Positions 56,822 to 64,000 of a stretch of 64,000 bases of DNA are shown here, one piece after another. A program made the translations under genes and the position numbers. Every line of letters begins with the position of its first letter. The stretch's first letter is position 1. This stretch comes from Nonomuraea endophytica (GTDB lineage: Bacteria > Actinomycetota > Actinomycetes > Streptosporangiales > Streptosporangiaceae). The DNA lies in assembly GCF_014203235.1 (NCBI RefSeq), contig NZ_JACHIN010000017.1, forward strand, positions 141,852 to 205,851, read 5' to 3'. Below the pieces are notes generated by a model. It worked only from the letters and a program-made list of their open reading frames with translations, did not search any database and was not told the origin of the DNA.

Positions 56822-58852
56822 ATGAACGATGACCGACTTGGCCCTTACCGGCTGCTCAGGCGGCTCGGTGAAGGCGGAATGGGCGTTGTCCACCTCGCTG
56901 TCGATCAGCATGGTCGGCAGGTGGCGGTCAAGGTCCTGCGTGCCGAGGTCGCCGGCGACGAGGTCGCCAGGCGGCGGCTCTCGCGCGAGGTCGAGACCAT
57001 GCGGCGGGTGCGCAGCAAGTACATCGCCGAGGTGCTCGACGCCGACGTCACGGGTCATCGGCCTTACATCGTCACCAGGTACGTCGCCGGGCGCGCCCTC
57101 GACGAGATCGTCAGGGACGACGGCCCGCTGGAGCTGCCCGCGCTGCTCGCGGTCGCGCACGGCGTGGCCTCCGCGCTGTCCGCCGTCCACTCCGTGGGCG
57201 TGATCCACCGCGACCTCAAGCCGGGCAACGTGCTCATCCTCGACGGCCAGCCGGTGCTGATCGACTTCGGCATCGCCCAGGCGGTCGACGCCACCCGGCT
57301 GACCCAGACCGGCATGTTCATCGGCACGCCCGGCTACCTCGCGCCCGAGATCATCGAGGGCCAGGAGGCGGGGCCTGAGGTCGACGTGCACGCCTGGGCG
57401 GGCACGCTGCTCTTCGCGGGCACCGGCCTGCCGCCCTTCGGCAAGGGCACGCTGGAGATGATCTTCTACAACATCACCGCGGGCAAGGCCGACGTGAGCG
57501 CGGCGCCGGCGGTGCTGCAGCCGCTGCTGAAGGCGGCCTTCCAGCGCAACCCCGCCAAGCGGCCCAAGGCGGCCGAGCTGGCGGAGCAGACCGCGCGCCT
57601 GCTGCCCAAGTCGTCCAGGTCCATCCCGGACGAGATCTCGACCGTTCCCCGCACGGACCGCTCCGGCGAATCCCAGGCCCCGGGCCAGCCGCCTCAGCAG
57701 TACGTCTCCCTGCTCCCCAACGGCCCCCAGAACGGCGGCCAGACCCCACCCGCAGCCTCCGGCCAGTCGGGCCCGCAACACGGCCAGGCCCCGCCGGCCG
57801 CCTCGGGTCCGCAGCACGGTCAAGCGCCGCCCGGCGCCTCGGGCCCGCGCCAGGGACAGGCGCCGCACGTCACCACGCCTCCCCAGCACGGCCAGCCGAC
57901 CCCGCACGCCGCGTCCGGAGCGCAGGGGCCGCCGCAGCACGGCGCGCCCCCGCCCGGCTACCAGCAGACTCCCGCCCAGGGCGACCCGTGGCCCACCCGC
58001 AGGGTCACTCCGGAAGAGCTGCGCCAGATGCAGGACGGCGGCGGCGCCCCCAGCGTGCCGTGGCCGGGTCAGCAGGGCTGGCACAACAGCTACCCGCCCC
58101 CTCCGCGCGAGGGCGACGTGCCGACGACTCGGGTGCGCTCCGAGCCGCCGCCCTACGTCCCGGTGCAGGCGCCGCCGCATCAGCAATATCCGCAGGACCC
58201 GGCCACGCGCCGCGAGCCGTACATCCCGGGCGTGCGTCCTGGACAGCTCCTGCAGCGGTCCCGCGCCTATGGCGTGGCCGGCGCGATGCTCCTGATCATC
58301 ATGATCGTCCTGGCAGCGCTCGCCCCGGTCCTGGTGGCCCTGGTGGCGCTCCCGGCCGCCCTGCTCCTGCGCGCCGCCGACCTGGCCCAGCCCGAGCTGA
58401 GCGCGCGCCGCTCCACCGGCGCCGCCGCGCTCGACGTGCTGCGCGTCTTCAGCCACCCGAAGGCGCTGGTCAAGTCGGCGGGGATCACGCTGGCACTGGG
58501 CCTGTACGCCGCCATCCTCGGTCTGCCGGTCACCCTTCTGCTCACGGTGCTGGGCAGGAGCACCGCGGGGAACGCGCTGGCCTGGGGCGCCGCTGTCGCC
58601 ATCTGGACCATTTGCGCCGGTCCCGGCGTCGAGGGACCTGGCCGTCAGATGCGCAGGACCCTCTCATCCCTCGTACCCTCAAGGACAGCGGCCATGGTGA
58701 TGGCCGGGGTGCTCGCGGCGGGCGCCGCGCTTTCACTGGTGCTCGCCATCGCTACTTTCGGCACGTCGCCGAATTTGCGCGCAGTATGGACACCAGTGAA
58801 CGTCTCGCAGCTGGAAGATCAGCTCGGGAAACTGTCGAAGTCGGGGGGATGA
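56822..58852 (+). CDS. Membrane Ser/Thr protein kinase 1
   Basis: A 676-aa PknB-type kinase. Glycine loop LGEGGMGVVHLA, ATP lysine Lys37, catalytic HRDLKPGN (Asp131), metal DFG Asp148, and GTPGYLAPE. The kinase domain ends near 265, then a Pro/Gln-rich linker (about 285-460) has PQHGQAPPAASG repeats. Four hydrophobic helices fill the C-terminus (about 475-650). ATG 56822 lies 11 bases past a TATGGT box, with no ribosome site, so it may be leaderless. Genes for two related kinases follow at once (16 and ~35-base gaps). Confidence 0.92.
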   Translation: MNDDRLGPYRLLRRLGEGGMGVVHLAVDQHGRQVAVKVLRAEVAGDEVARRRLSREVETMRRVRSKYIAEVLDADVTGHRPYIVTRYVAGRALDEIVRDDGPLELPALLAVAHGVASALSAVHSVGVIHRDLKPGNVLILDGQPVLIDFGIAQAVDATRLTQTGMFIGTPGYLAPEIIEGQEAGPEVDVHAWAGTLLFAGTGLPPFGKGTLEMIFYNITAGKADVSAAPAVLQPLLKAAFQRNPAKRPKAAELAEQTARLLPKSSRSIPDEISTVPRTDRSGESQAPGQPPQQYVSLLPNGPQNGGQTPPAASGQSGPQHGQAPPAASGPQHGQAPPGASGPRQGQAPHVTTPPQHGQPTPHAASGAQGPPQHGAPPPGYQQTPAQGDPWPTRRVTPEELRQMQDGGGAPSVPWPGQQGWHNSYPPPPREGDVPTTRVRSEPPPYVPVQAPPHQQYPQDPATRREPYIPGVRPGQLLQRSRAYGVAGAMLLIIMIVLAALAPVLVALVALPAALLLRAADLAQPELSARRSTGAAALDVLRVFSHPKALVKSAGITLALGLYAAILGLPVTLLLTVLGRSTAGNALAWGAAVAIWTICAGPGVEGPGRQMRRTLSSLVPSRTAAMVMAGVLAAGAALSLVLAIATFGTSPNLRAVWTPVNVSQLEDQLGKLSKSGG

Positions 58853-58868
58853 TGCAGGGAGCCAGGCG

Positions 58869-60644
58869 ATGAATACGCAGGTTCCAGAGCGGCTCGGGCC
58901 GTACCGGCTGGTCAGGAAGATCGGCGAGGGCGGCATGGGCGTGGTCCACCTGGGCATGGACGCCGACGGCGGCCAGGTGGCCATCAAAGTCCTGCACCCG
59001 CACGTCGCCGCCGACCTCAAGGCGCGCGACCGGCTCACCCGCGAGGTCGAGACCATGCGGCGCGTGCGCAGTTCGCACGTGGCCGAGGTGCTCGACGCCG
59101 AGCTCGTGGGCGGACAGCCGTACGTCGTGACCCGGTTCGCGCCGGGCCGCACCCTGGAGGACACCGTCCTCGCCGACGGGGCGCTGCGTGACTACGAGCT
59201 GGTACGGCTCGCGCGCGGCCTCTGCCAGGCGCTCGTGGCCATCCACGCGGCCGACGTGATCCACCGTGACTTCAAGCCCTCCAACGTCATGCTCGTGGGC
59301 GGGGAGCCGCTGGTCATCGACTTCGGCATCGCGCACCTGGTCAACGCCACGCGGCTGACCCAGACCGGGATGTTCGTCGGCACGCCGGGCTATCTGGCGC
59401 CCGAGATCATCCGCGACTCGGAGATCACCCAGGCGGCCGACGTGCACGCGCTGGCCTCCACCGTCTTCTTCGCCGCCACGGGCGCGCCGCCGTTCGGCAC
59501 GGGCACGTTCGAGGCGGTCTGCTTCAACATCATGGAAGGCCGGGCCCAGCTCGACAAGGCGCCGATGTGGCTGCGCGGCTGGCTGAGCCGTGCGCTGCAG
59601 GTCGACGCCCGCTCGCGGCCCGGCGCCCAGGAGCTGCTGCGGATGGCCAGGCAGCTCGACCCGACCAGGACCGCCTTCCACGAGGTGCCCACCGCGCCGC
59701 CGCCCTCGTCGGGCACGCGCGTGCTGCCGGCCGGTGACAACTACTCCGACCTGCTGCCGCCGGTCGAATACTCCAAGCCACCGAGGGTGGAGAAGCAGCG
59801 GGTGGCCAAGCCTCCGCCCGCGCCGCGGACCCCCACGCCGCCGCCTTACGTGCCGGCGCCGCTGCCGCGCACCGACCAGCGGGTCGCCGGATATCCGGCG
59901 CCGCCCCAGGTGCGTCCCTACACGCCTCCGCCCGCGCCGCAGACGCAGGCCAGGCCGTACACGCCGCCGGGGGAGCGCAAGCGCTTCGTCGTCGGCAGCC
60001 AGCTCGTCGGGTTCCTGCTGCTCGTGGGGCTGACCGCGATGACGGTCATGGTCCCGGTCACCGTCGGCGCGGTCGCCATCGCGCTCGCGGTGGTGCTGCG
60101 CGTCGGCGAGTATCTCTTCGGCGAGATGGTCAACCGGCGCCGGGCGCGCGGCGGCGGCAGCTCGGCCGACGCGTTGCTGGCGATCGTCGGCACCCCGTGG
60201 GCGCTGGTGAAGGCCGCGCTGATGACGCTCGTGCACGTGCCGCTGGCCCTGGCCTTCGGCGCGATCGTCTGGGGCATCCTGCGCTGGGGCGGCGGCATGA
60301 GCATCAACGCGTCCGCCGCCTACGCCGCCGGAGCCTTCACGCTCGGCCTGTTCGTCCTGCCGGGCGGCGGCGCGCCGCGCAAGGCCGTGACCCGCAGCCT
60401 GACGAGCGTGCTGCGCACGCCGGGCGCCGCCCTGGTCGCCACGGTGGCCGTCGGCACCCTGACCCTGCTGGCGGTGTTGTTCGCCTTCAGTCAGAAGACC
60501 GTCTGGACCCCCTGGGAGCCTCCCTCCGAAGTCATCGACCGCCTGACCGCCCAAGCTCAAGACGGCGCCGTCAGCCTCCTCACCGGCCTGGCCGACGATC
60601 TGCTCAAGAAGTCCGGCCTGGGATTCTTGTCACCCTGGTCCTGA
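58869..60644 (+). CDS. Membrane Ser/Thr protein kinase 2
   Basis: A 591-aa kinase, closest to kinase 1. Lys40, HRDFKPSN (Asp134), DFG Asp151 and GTPGYLAPE are intact; Phe replaces the usual Leu after HRD. The Pro-rich linker (about 275-370) is followed by membrane helices (about 378-420, 440-475, 490-540) and a short tail. AGGGAG is six bases before the ATG. It shares REVETMRRVR and AEVLDA with its neighbours, so the three arose by duplication. Substrates unknown. Confidence 0.92.
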   Translation: MNTQVPERLGPYRLVRKIGEGGMGVVHLGMDADGGQVAIKVLHPHVAADLKARDRLTREVETMRRVRSSHVAEVLDAELVGGQPYVVTRFAPGRTLEDTVLADGALRDYELVRLARGLCQALVAIHAADVIHRDFKPSNVMLVGGEPLVIDFGIAHLVNATRLTQTGMFVGTPGYLAPEIIRDSEITQAADVHALASTVFFAATGAPPFGTGTFEAVCFNIMEGRAQLDKAPMWLRGWLSRALQVDARSRPGAQELLRMARQLDPTRTAFHEVPTAPPPSSGTRVLPAGDNYSDLLPPVEYSKPPRVEKQRVAKPPPAPRTPTPPPYVPAPLPRTDQRVAGYPAPPQVRPYTPPPAPQTQARPYTPPGERKRFVVGSQLVGFLLLVGLTAMTVMVPVTVGAVAIALAVVLRVGEYLFGEMVNRRRARGGGSSADALLAIVGTPWALVKAALMTLVHVPLALAFGAIVWGILRWGGGMSINASAAYAAGAFTLGLFVLPGGGAPRKAVTRSLTSVLRTPGAALVATVAVGTLTLLAVLFAFSQKTVWTPWEPPSEVIDRLTAQAQDGAVSLLTGLADDLLKKSGLGFLSPWS

Positions 60645-60679
60645 GTGTCCCGTCCACGCCACCGGGGGAAAGGATGGGT

Positions 60680-61903
60680 ATGAGCGAGCAGCTGGGGCCG
60701 TACCGCTTGCTGTCCCGGCTCGGAGCGGGCGGGTTCGGCGAGGTGCATCTCGCGCTCGACACCGAGGGCCGGACGGTGGCGGTCAAGATCCTGCATCCGC
60801 ACGTGGCCGCCGACGACGCCGCGCTGACCAGGCTGGCGCGTGAGGTCGAGACGATGCGGCGGGTGCGCGGGCCGCGGGTGGCCGAGGTGCTGGACGCCTC
60901 CTTAGACGGCGAACGGCCCTATCTGGTGACCAGATACGTGCAGGGCAAGCCGCTGTCCGCCGTCACGGTGCCGGTCGCCGATCTGCGGCTGCTGGCTTCC
61001 GGGCTGGCCGAGGCGCTGTCGGCCATGCACGAGGCGGGCGTGACCCATCGTGACCTCAAACCGGCCAACGTGATGATGGCCGACGGCGAGCCTGTCGTGA
61101 TCGACTTCGGGATCGCGCTCGCGCTCGACTCCCTCTCGGTGACCGCCTCCGGCGCGGTGATCGGGACGCCCGGCTATCTCGCACCGGAGCTGCTTGAGGG
61201 GCGCGAGGCCGGGATCGAGGCCGACGTGTTCTCCTTCGGCGCCACCCTGGCCTATGCCGCGACGGGGCGGGAGCCGTACGGGAAAGGTCCTGCCTCCGCG
61301 GTCGCCTACCGGGTGGTCCATCACGAGCCCGACCTCGACGGCGTGCCGGAGTGGCTGGCCCCGCTCCTGCGCGAGTGTCTCGCGCGCGACCCCGCCGCGC
61401 GGCCGACGGCCGCGCGCATCTGCGCCGTGCTGGGCGCCACCCCGGCCCCGCGCGGCAGTCACCCCCGCAACCCGTCATCCGGTACGGCACGGCCGCCCGT
61501 CCTGGTGGCCGATCCGCACGCCGAGCCCACCCGCGAATGGCAGCCAGGCGGCCGGCGGAACGTGGACCTGGAGCGCGCGCTGCACCGGGAGAAGGTGCGC
61601 AGGCGGTGGGTGATCGGGTCGGGGCTGTTCGTGTCGCTGCTGGCAGCGGCGGCGCGTGAGCCGCTGCCCGAGGTGTCGCTGTTCCTGCTGTCGGCCTTCG
61701 CGCTGGCGATCGTGGCCGACGTGGGGGTGGCGCTGGTCTCGCGGCGGCCGTTCAAGAACCGCAGGATGGTGGCCGACCTGGCGACGATCGCGGGGACGGG
61801 GGCGTTGTGGTTCGGGCTGAGCACGTTCTTCAGCCCGATGACTCTGGCCATCTTCGCCGGCACCGCGCTGGTGGCCGGTGTGGTCTTCCTCATGTCGGCC
61901 TGA
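60680..61903 (+). CDS. Membrane Ser/Thr protein kinase 3
   Basis: A 407-aa kinase, the shortest of three. Gly loop LGAGGFGEVHLA, Lys36, THRDLKPAN (Asp125), DFG Asp142, GTPGYLAPELLEG. The juxtamembrane linker is short (about 265-300) without the Pro-repeat, and four hydrophobic segments (about 310-405) close the protein. ATG 60680 has AAAGGA five bases upstream; ATG 60674 is nearly as good. After it come 218 non-coding bases before etfB. Confidence 0.9.
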   Translation: MSEQLGPYRLLSRLGAGGFGEVHLALDTEGRTVAVKILHPHVAADDAALTRLAREVETMRRVRGPRVAEVLDASLDGERPYLVTRYVQGKPLSAVTVPVADLRLLASGLAEALSAMHEAGVTHRDLKPANVMMADGEPVVIDFGIALALDSLSVTASGAVIGTPGYLAPELLEGREAGIEADVFSFGATLAYAATGREPYGKGPASAVAYRVVHHEPDLDGVPEWLAPLLRECLARDPAARPTAARICAVLGATPAPRGSHPRNPSSGTARPPVLVADPHAEPTREWQPGGRRNVDLERALHREKVRRRWVIGSGLFVSLLAAAAREPLPEVSLFLLSAFALAIVADVGVALVSRRPFKNRRMVADLATIAGTGALWFGLSTFFSPMTLAIFAGTALVAGVVFLMSA

Positions 61904-62121
61904 TCACATTTCCCGATCCACCCCATAGCCGGACTCTGGAACAAAGTTCGGTAAGCTGGGGCCACCTGCGAGTTTGCCCTCAAGCTACTCATGGGTAACA
62001 TAGCAACTCAGAAGCGAGGGGTGACCCGCCGACGCGGTCCACCCCTGGCGCCTGGCACTCTGGACACCGCACGAGCTTTCTACCGAGCTATCCGGCGAAT
62101 ACGGGAGGTCGGCCACCGGCC

Positions 62122-62901
62122 ATGAACATCGTCGTCTGCGTGAAGCAGGTTCCCGACACGGCGACCGAGCGCAAGCTGCGGTCCGATGACAAGACGCTCG
62201 ACCGTGACGCCGTCGACGGCGTGGTGAACGAGCTTGACGAGTATGCGGTCGAGGAGGCGCTGAAACTCAAGGAGGCCCATGGCGGTGAGGTCACCGTCCT
62301 CACCATGGGCCCCGGCAAGGCCACCGAGACCATCCGCAAGGCCCTGGCCATGGGCGCCGACAAGGCGGTCCACCTGACCGACGACGCCCTGCGTGGCTCG
62401 GACGCGCTCTCGACCTCCTACGCGATGGCGCAGGCGCTGAAGAAGATCGGGTTCGACCTGGTCATCCTCGGCTCCGAGTCCACCGACGCGCGTACCGGCG
62501 TGCTGCCCGCGATGCTGGCGGAGCGCCTCGGCGCGCCGCAGCTCACGCTGGCCAACAAGGTCGACGTCGAGGGCTCCTCGATCACGATCCAGCGCCTGAC
62601 CGACTACGGCTACGACAAGGTCGAGGCCACGCTGCCGGCCGTCGTCTCCGTGGTCGAGAAGATCAACGAGCCGCGCTATCCGTCCTTCAAGGGCATCATG
62701 GCGGCCAAGAAGAAGCCGGTCGAGACGCTCGGCGTGGCCGACATCTCCGCCGACGCGGGTCAGGTCGGCCTCGGCGCCGCCTGGTCGGAGGTCGTGGACT
62801 TCGCCGCGGCCCCGCCCCGCGCGGCCGGCACGATCGTCAAGGACGAGGGCGACGGTGGCGCGAAGGCCGCCGACTTCCTCGCGTCCAAGAAGTTCATCTG
62901 A
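62122..62901 (+). CDS. etfB: Electron transfer flavoprotein beta subunit
   Basis: A 259-aa subunit. N-terminus MNIVVCVKQVPDTATERKL, then NELDEYAVEEALKLKE, LTMGP and LGSESTDARTGVLPAMLAERLG, and a late VEKINEPRYPSFKGIMAAKKK that is a beta-subunit signature. With EtfA it carries electrons from acyl-CoA and other dehydrogenases to the membrane. GGGAGG lies about 12 bases before the ATG. 19 bases separate it from etfA. Confidence 0.95.
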   Translation: MNIVVCVKQVPDTATERKLRSDDKTLDRDAVDGVVNELDEYAVEEALKLKEAHGGEVTVLTMGPGKATETIRKALAMGADKAVHLTDDALRGSDALSTSYAMAQALKKIGFDLVILGSESTDARTGVLPAMLAERLGAPQLTLANKVDVEGSSITIQRLTDYGYDKVEATLPAVVSVVEKINEPRYPSFKGIMAAKKKPVETLGVADISADAGQVGLGAAWSEVVDFAAAPPRAAGTIVKDEGDGGAKAADFLASKKFI

Positions 62902-62920
62902 GAACGGGGGTTTTGCTGAT

Positions 62921-63874
62921 ATGTCGGAAATTCTCGTTCTGGTCGAACACGTCGACGGCGAGGTCAAGAAGGTCACGCTCGAGCTGCTGACCCTGGCCAA
63001 GTCCCTCGGCTCCCCGTCGGCCGTCTGGGCAGGTCCCGGCCTGAGCGACGCCGCCACGGCCAAGCTCACCGAGTACGGCGCCGACAAGGTCTACAACGCC
63101 TCCGCCCGGGAGATCGTGGACTACGTCGTGGCCCCGAAGGCCGAACTGCTCGCGCAGCTGGTCTCCTCGGCCGCGCCCGCCGCCGTCCTGGTCGCCGCGA
63201 CGGCCGAGGGCAAGGAGATCGCCGGCCGCCTCGCCGTCAAGACCGACTCCGGCGTCATCACCGACGCCGTCGGCCTCGGCGACGGCTTCGTGGCCGACCA
63301 GTCGATCTTCGGCGGTGGCGTCAACGTCAAGTCGAAGGTGGCCAAGGGCACCCCGATCGTCGCCGTTCGCCCCAACTCCACGGCCCCCGTGGCCGCGGCG
63401 GGCGCCGGCGCCGTCGAGGAGGTCGCGGTCGCGCTGTCCGACGCCGCCCGCGCGGCCAAGGTCGTCGACCGGGTCAAGCAGGAGAAGGGCGCGCGCCCCG
63501 AGCTGACCGAGGCCGCCATCGTGGTCTCCGGCGGCCGCGGCGTGGGCTCGGCCGAGAACTTCTCGGTCATCGAGGGCCTGGCCGACGCGCTCGGCGCCGC
63601 CGTGGGCGCCTCCCGCGCCGCGACGGACGCCGGGTGGTACCCGCACCAGTTCCAGGTGGGTCAGACCGGCAAGACCGTCTCGCCGCAGCTGTACGTGGCG
63701 GCGGGCATCTCCGGCGCCATCCAGCACCGGGCCGGCATGCAGACCGCGAAGACCATCGTCGCGATCAACAAGGACCCCGAGGCGCCGATCTTCGAGCTCG
63801 CGGACTACGGCGTGGTGGGCGACCTCCACCAGGTCGTGCCGCAGCTGACCGAAGAGGTCAACAAGCGCAAGTAA
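62921..63874 (+). CDS. etfA: Electron transfer flavoprotein alpha subunit
   Basis: A 317-aa FAD-binding subunit. N-terminal SEILVLVEHVDGEVKKVTLE; the C-terminal FAD domain has VSGGRGVGSAENF, VGQTGKTVSPQLYVAAGISGAIQH and ATIVAINKDPEAPIFE-like text (AKTIVAINKDPEAPIFE), matching the ETF alpha signature. ATG 62921 follows GGGGG by ten bases; an upstream frame reaching 62855 overlaps etfB and is not used. Last gene of the window. Confidence 0.95.
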   Translation: MSEILVLVEHVDGEVKKVTLELLTLAKSLGSPSAVWAGPGLSDAATAKLTEYGADKVYNASAREIVDYVVAPKAELLAQLVSSAAPAAVLVAATAEGKEIAGRLAVKTDSGVITDAVGLGDGFVADQSIFGGGVNVKSKVAKGTPIVAVRPNSTAPVAAAGAGAVEEVAVALSDAARAAKVVDRVKQEKGARPELTEAAIVVSGGRGVGSAENFSVIEGLADALGAAVGASRAATDAGWYPHQFQVGQTGKTVSPQLYVAAGISGAIQHRAGMQTAKTIVAINKDPEAPIFELADYGVVGDLHQVVPQLTEEVNKRK

Positions 63875-63887
63875 CCACGACCGGCGG

Positions 63888-64000
63888 CGGCGGGCCCCCC
63901 CCCCGGGGGCCGGGCCCCCCCCCATTGACCCCACAGCCCCCCTCAGGCCCGGGGGCCCGGGCGCCCCCCCCGCCGGGCAACCCCCCCACCCCCCCCGGCA
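63888..64000. other. G/C homopolymer-rich end, likely low-quality sequence
   Basis: Runs of 6-10 C or G alternate to the window edge, with no codon structure. Downstream of etfA one would expect the next gene or a terminator. This looks like unreliable sequence at a contig end. Confidence 0.6.

Overview
This is a chromosomal window of very high GC content (about 70%) from an actinomycete. The evidence is the complete GlgE alpha-glucan pathway, an AfsR/SARP-type regulator, tandem serine/threonine kinases, many GTG/TTG starts, Tat-type and lipoprotein signals, and several promoters placed so that the transcript begins at the start codon. A Streptosporangiales member (Nonomuraea/Streptosporangium-like) is my inference from overall style, not something the sequence proves. 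I read 48 coding genes, three gene remnants, one lone tnpB transposable element, and no tRNA, rRNA or CRISPR array.

Layout. 1-1018: 5' part of a sigma-factor-like gene leaving the window. 1207-5046: quaternary-amine (glycine betaine/choline type) ABC uptake operon followed by a flavin-reductase-like gene. 5169-7467: alpha/beta hydrolase and an orphan sensor kinase. 7601-13409: a protease block on the minus strand (SppA-type S49 peptidase and two secreted subtilisins sharing an unrecognised C-terminal domain). 13616-33157: alpha-glucan region. glgB lies at 13616-15799; glgE-treS-pep2 form a minus-strand operon at 24210-29455; glgP diverges at 29689; an RpiR/SIS regulator follows. Between pep2 and glgB sit about 8.4 kb of unrelated genes: a DUF4328-like membrane protein, a two-gene split copper-amine-oxidase-like system, a DHA2 efflux pump, an AfsR-like regulator and an imine-reductase-like enzyme.

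33154-40094: LuxR-type large ATP-binding regulator with a repeat-rich insert, old yellow enzyme, secreted amidase with a lysozyme-like N-terminus, an oxidoreductase remnant and a VOC protein. 40122-45013: a response regulator and sensor kinase facing each other, an ABC-ATPase tail remnant, enoyl-CoA hydratase, a methyltransferase, and a chimeric remnant of a molybdenum hydroxylase operon. 45014-49510: a compact sugar operon (GH1 - GH20 - MFS) facing its probable TetR repressor across a palindromic operator. 50057-53035: a tightly packed four-gene operon (methyltransferase, small coiled-coil protein, QueC-like PP-loop enzyme with a zinc site, DppA-type D-aminopeptidase) whose joint function I cannot name. 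53032-54377: lone TnpB element whose right end supplies the aminopeptidase stop codon. 54378-56478: Tat-exported flavin amine oxidase and YbaK-type deacylase. 56471-56698: three identical 76-bp tandem repeats, each with a hairpin and a 13-codon mini-ORF. 56822-61903: three related membrane Ser/Thr kinases in a row. 62122-63874: etfB-etfA. The last ~120 bases are G/C homopolymer runs that look like poor-quality sequence.

How it works together: the glg genes convert trehalose to maltose (TreS), maltose to maltose-1-phosphate (Pep2), polymerise it (GlgE), branch it (GlgB) and degrade it (GlgP). The GH1/GH20/MFS block would take up and cleave beta-linked (amino)sugars. Most other genes are sensing, regulation and envelope functions.
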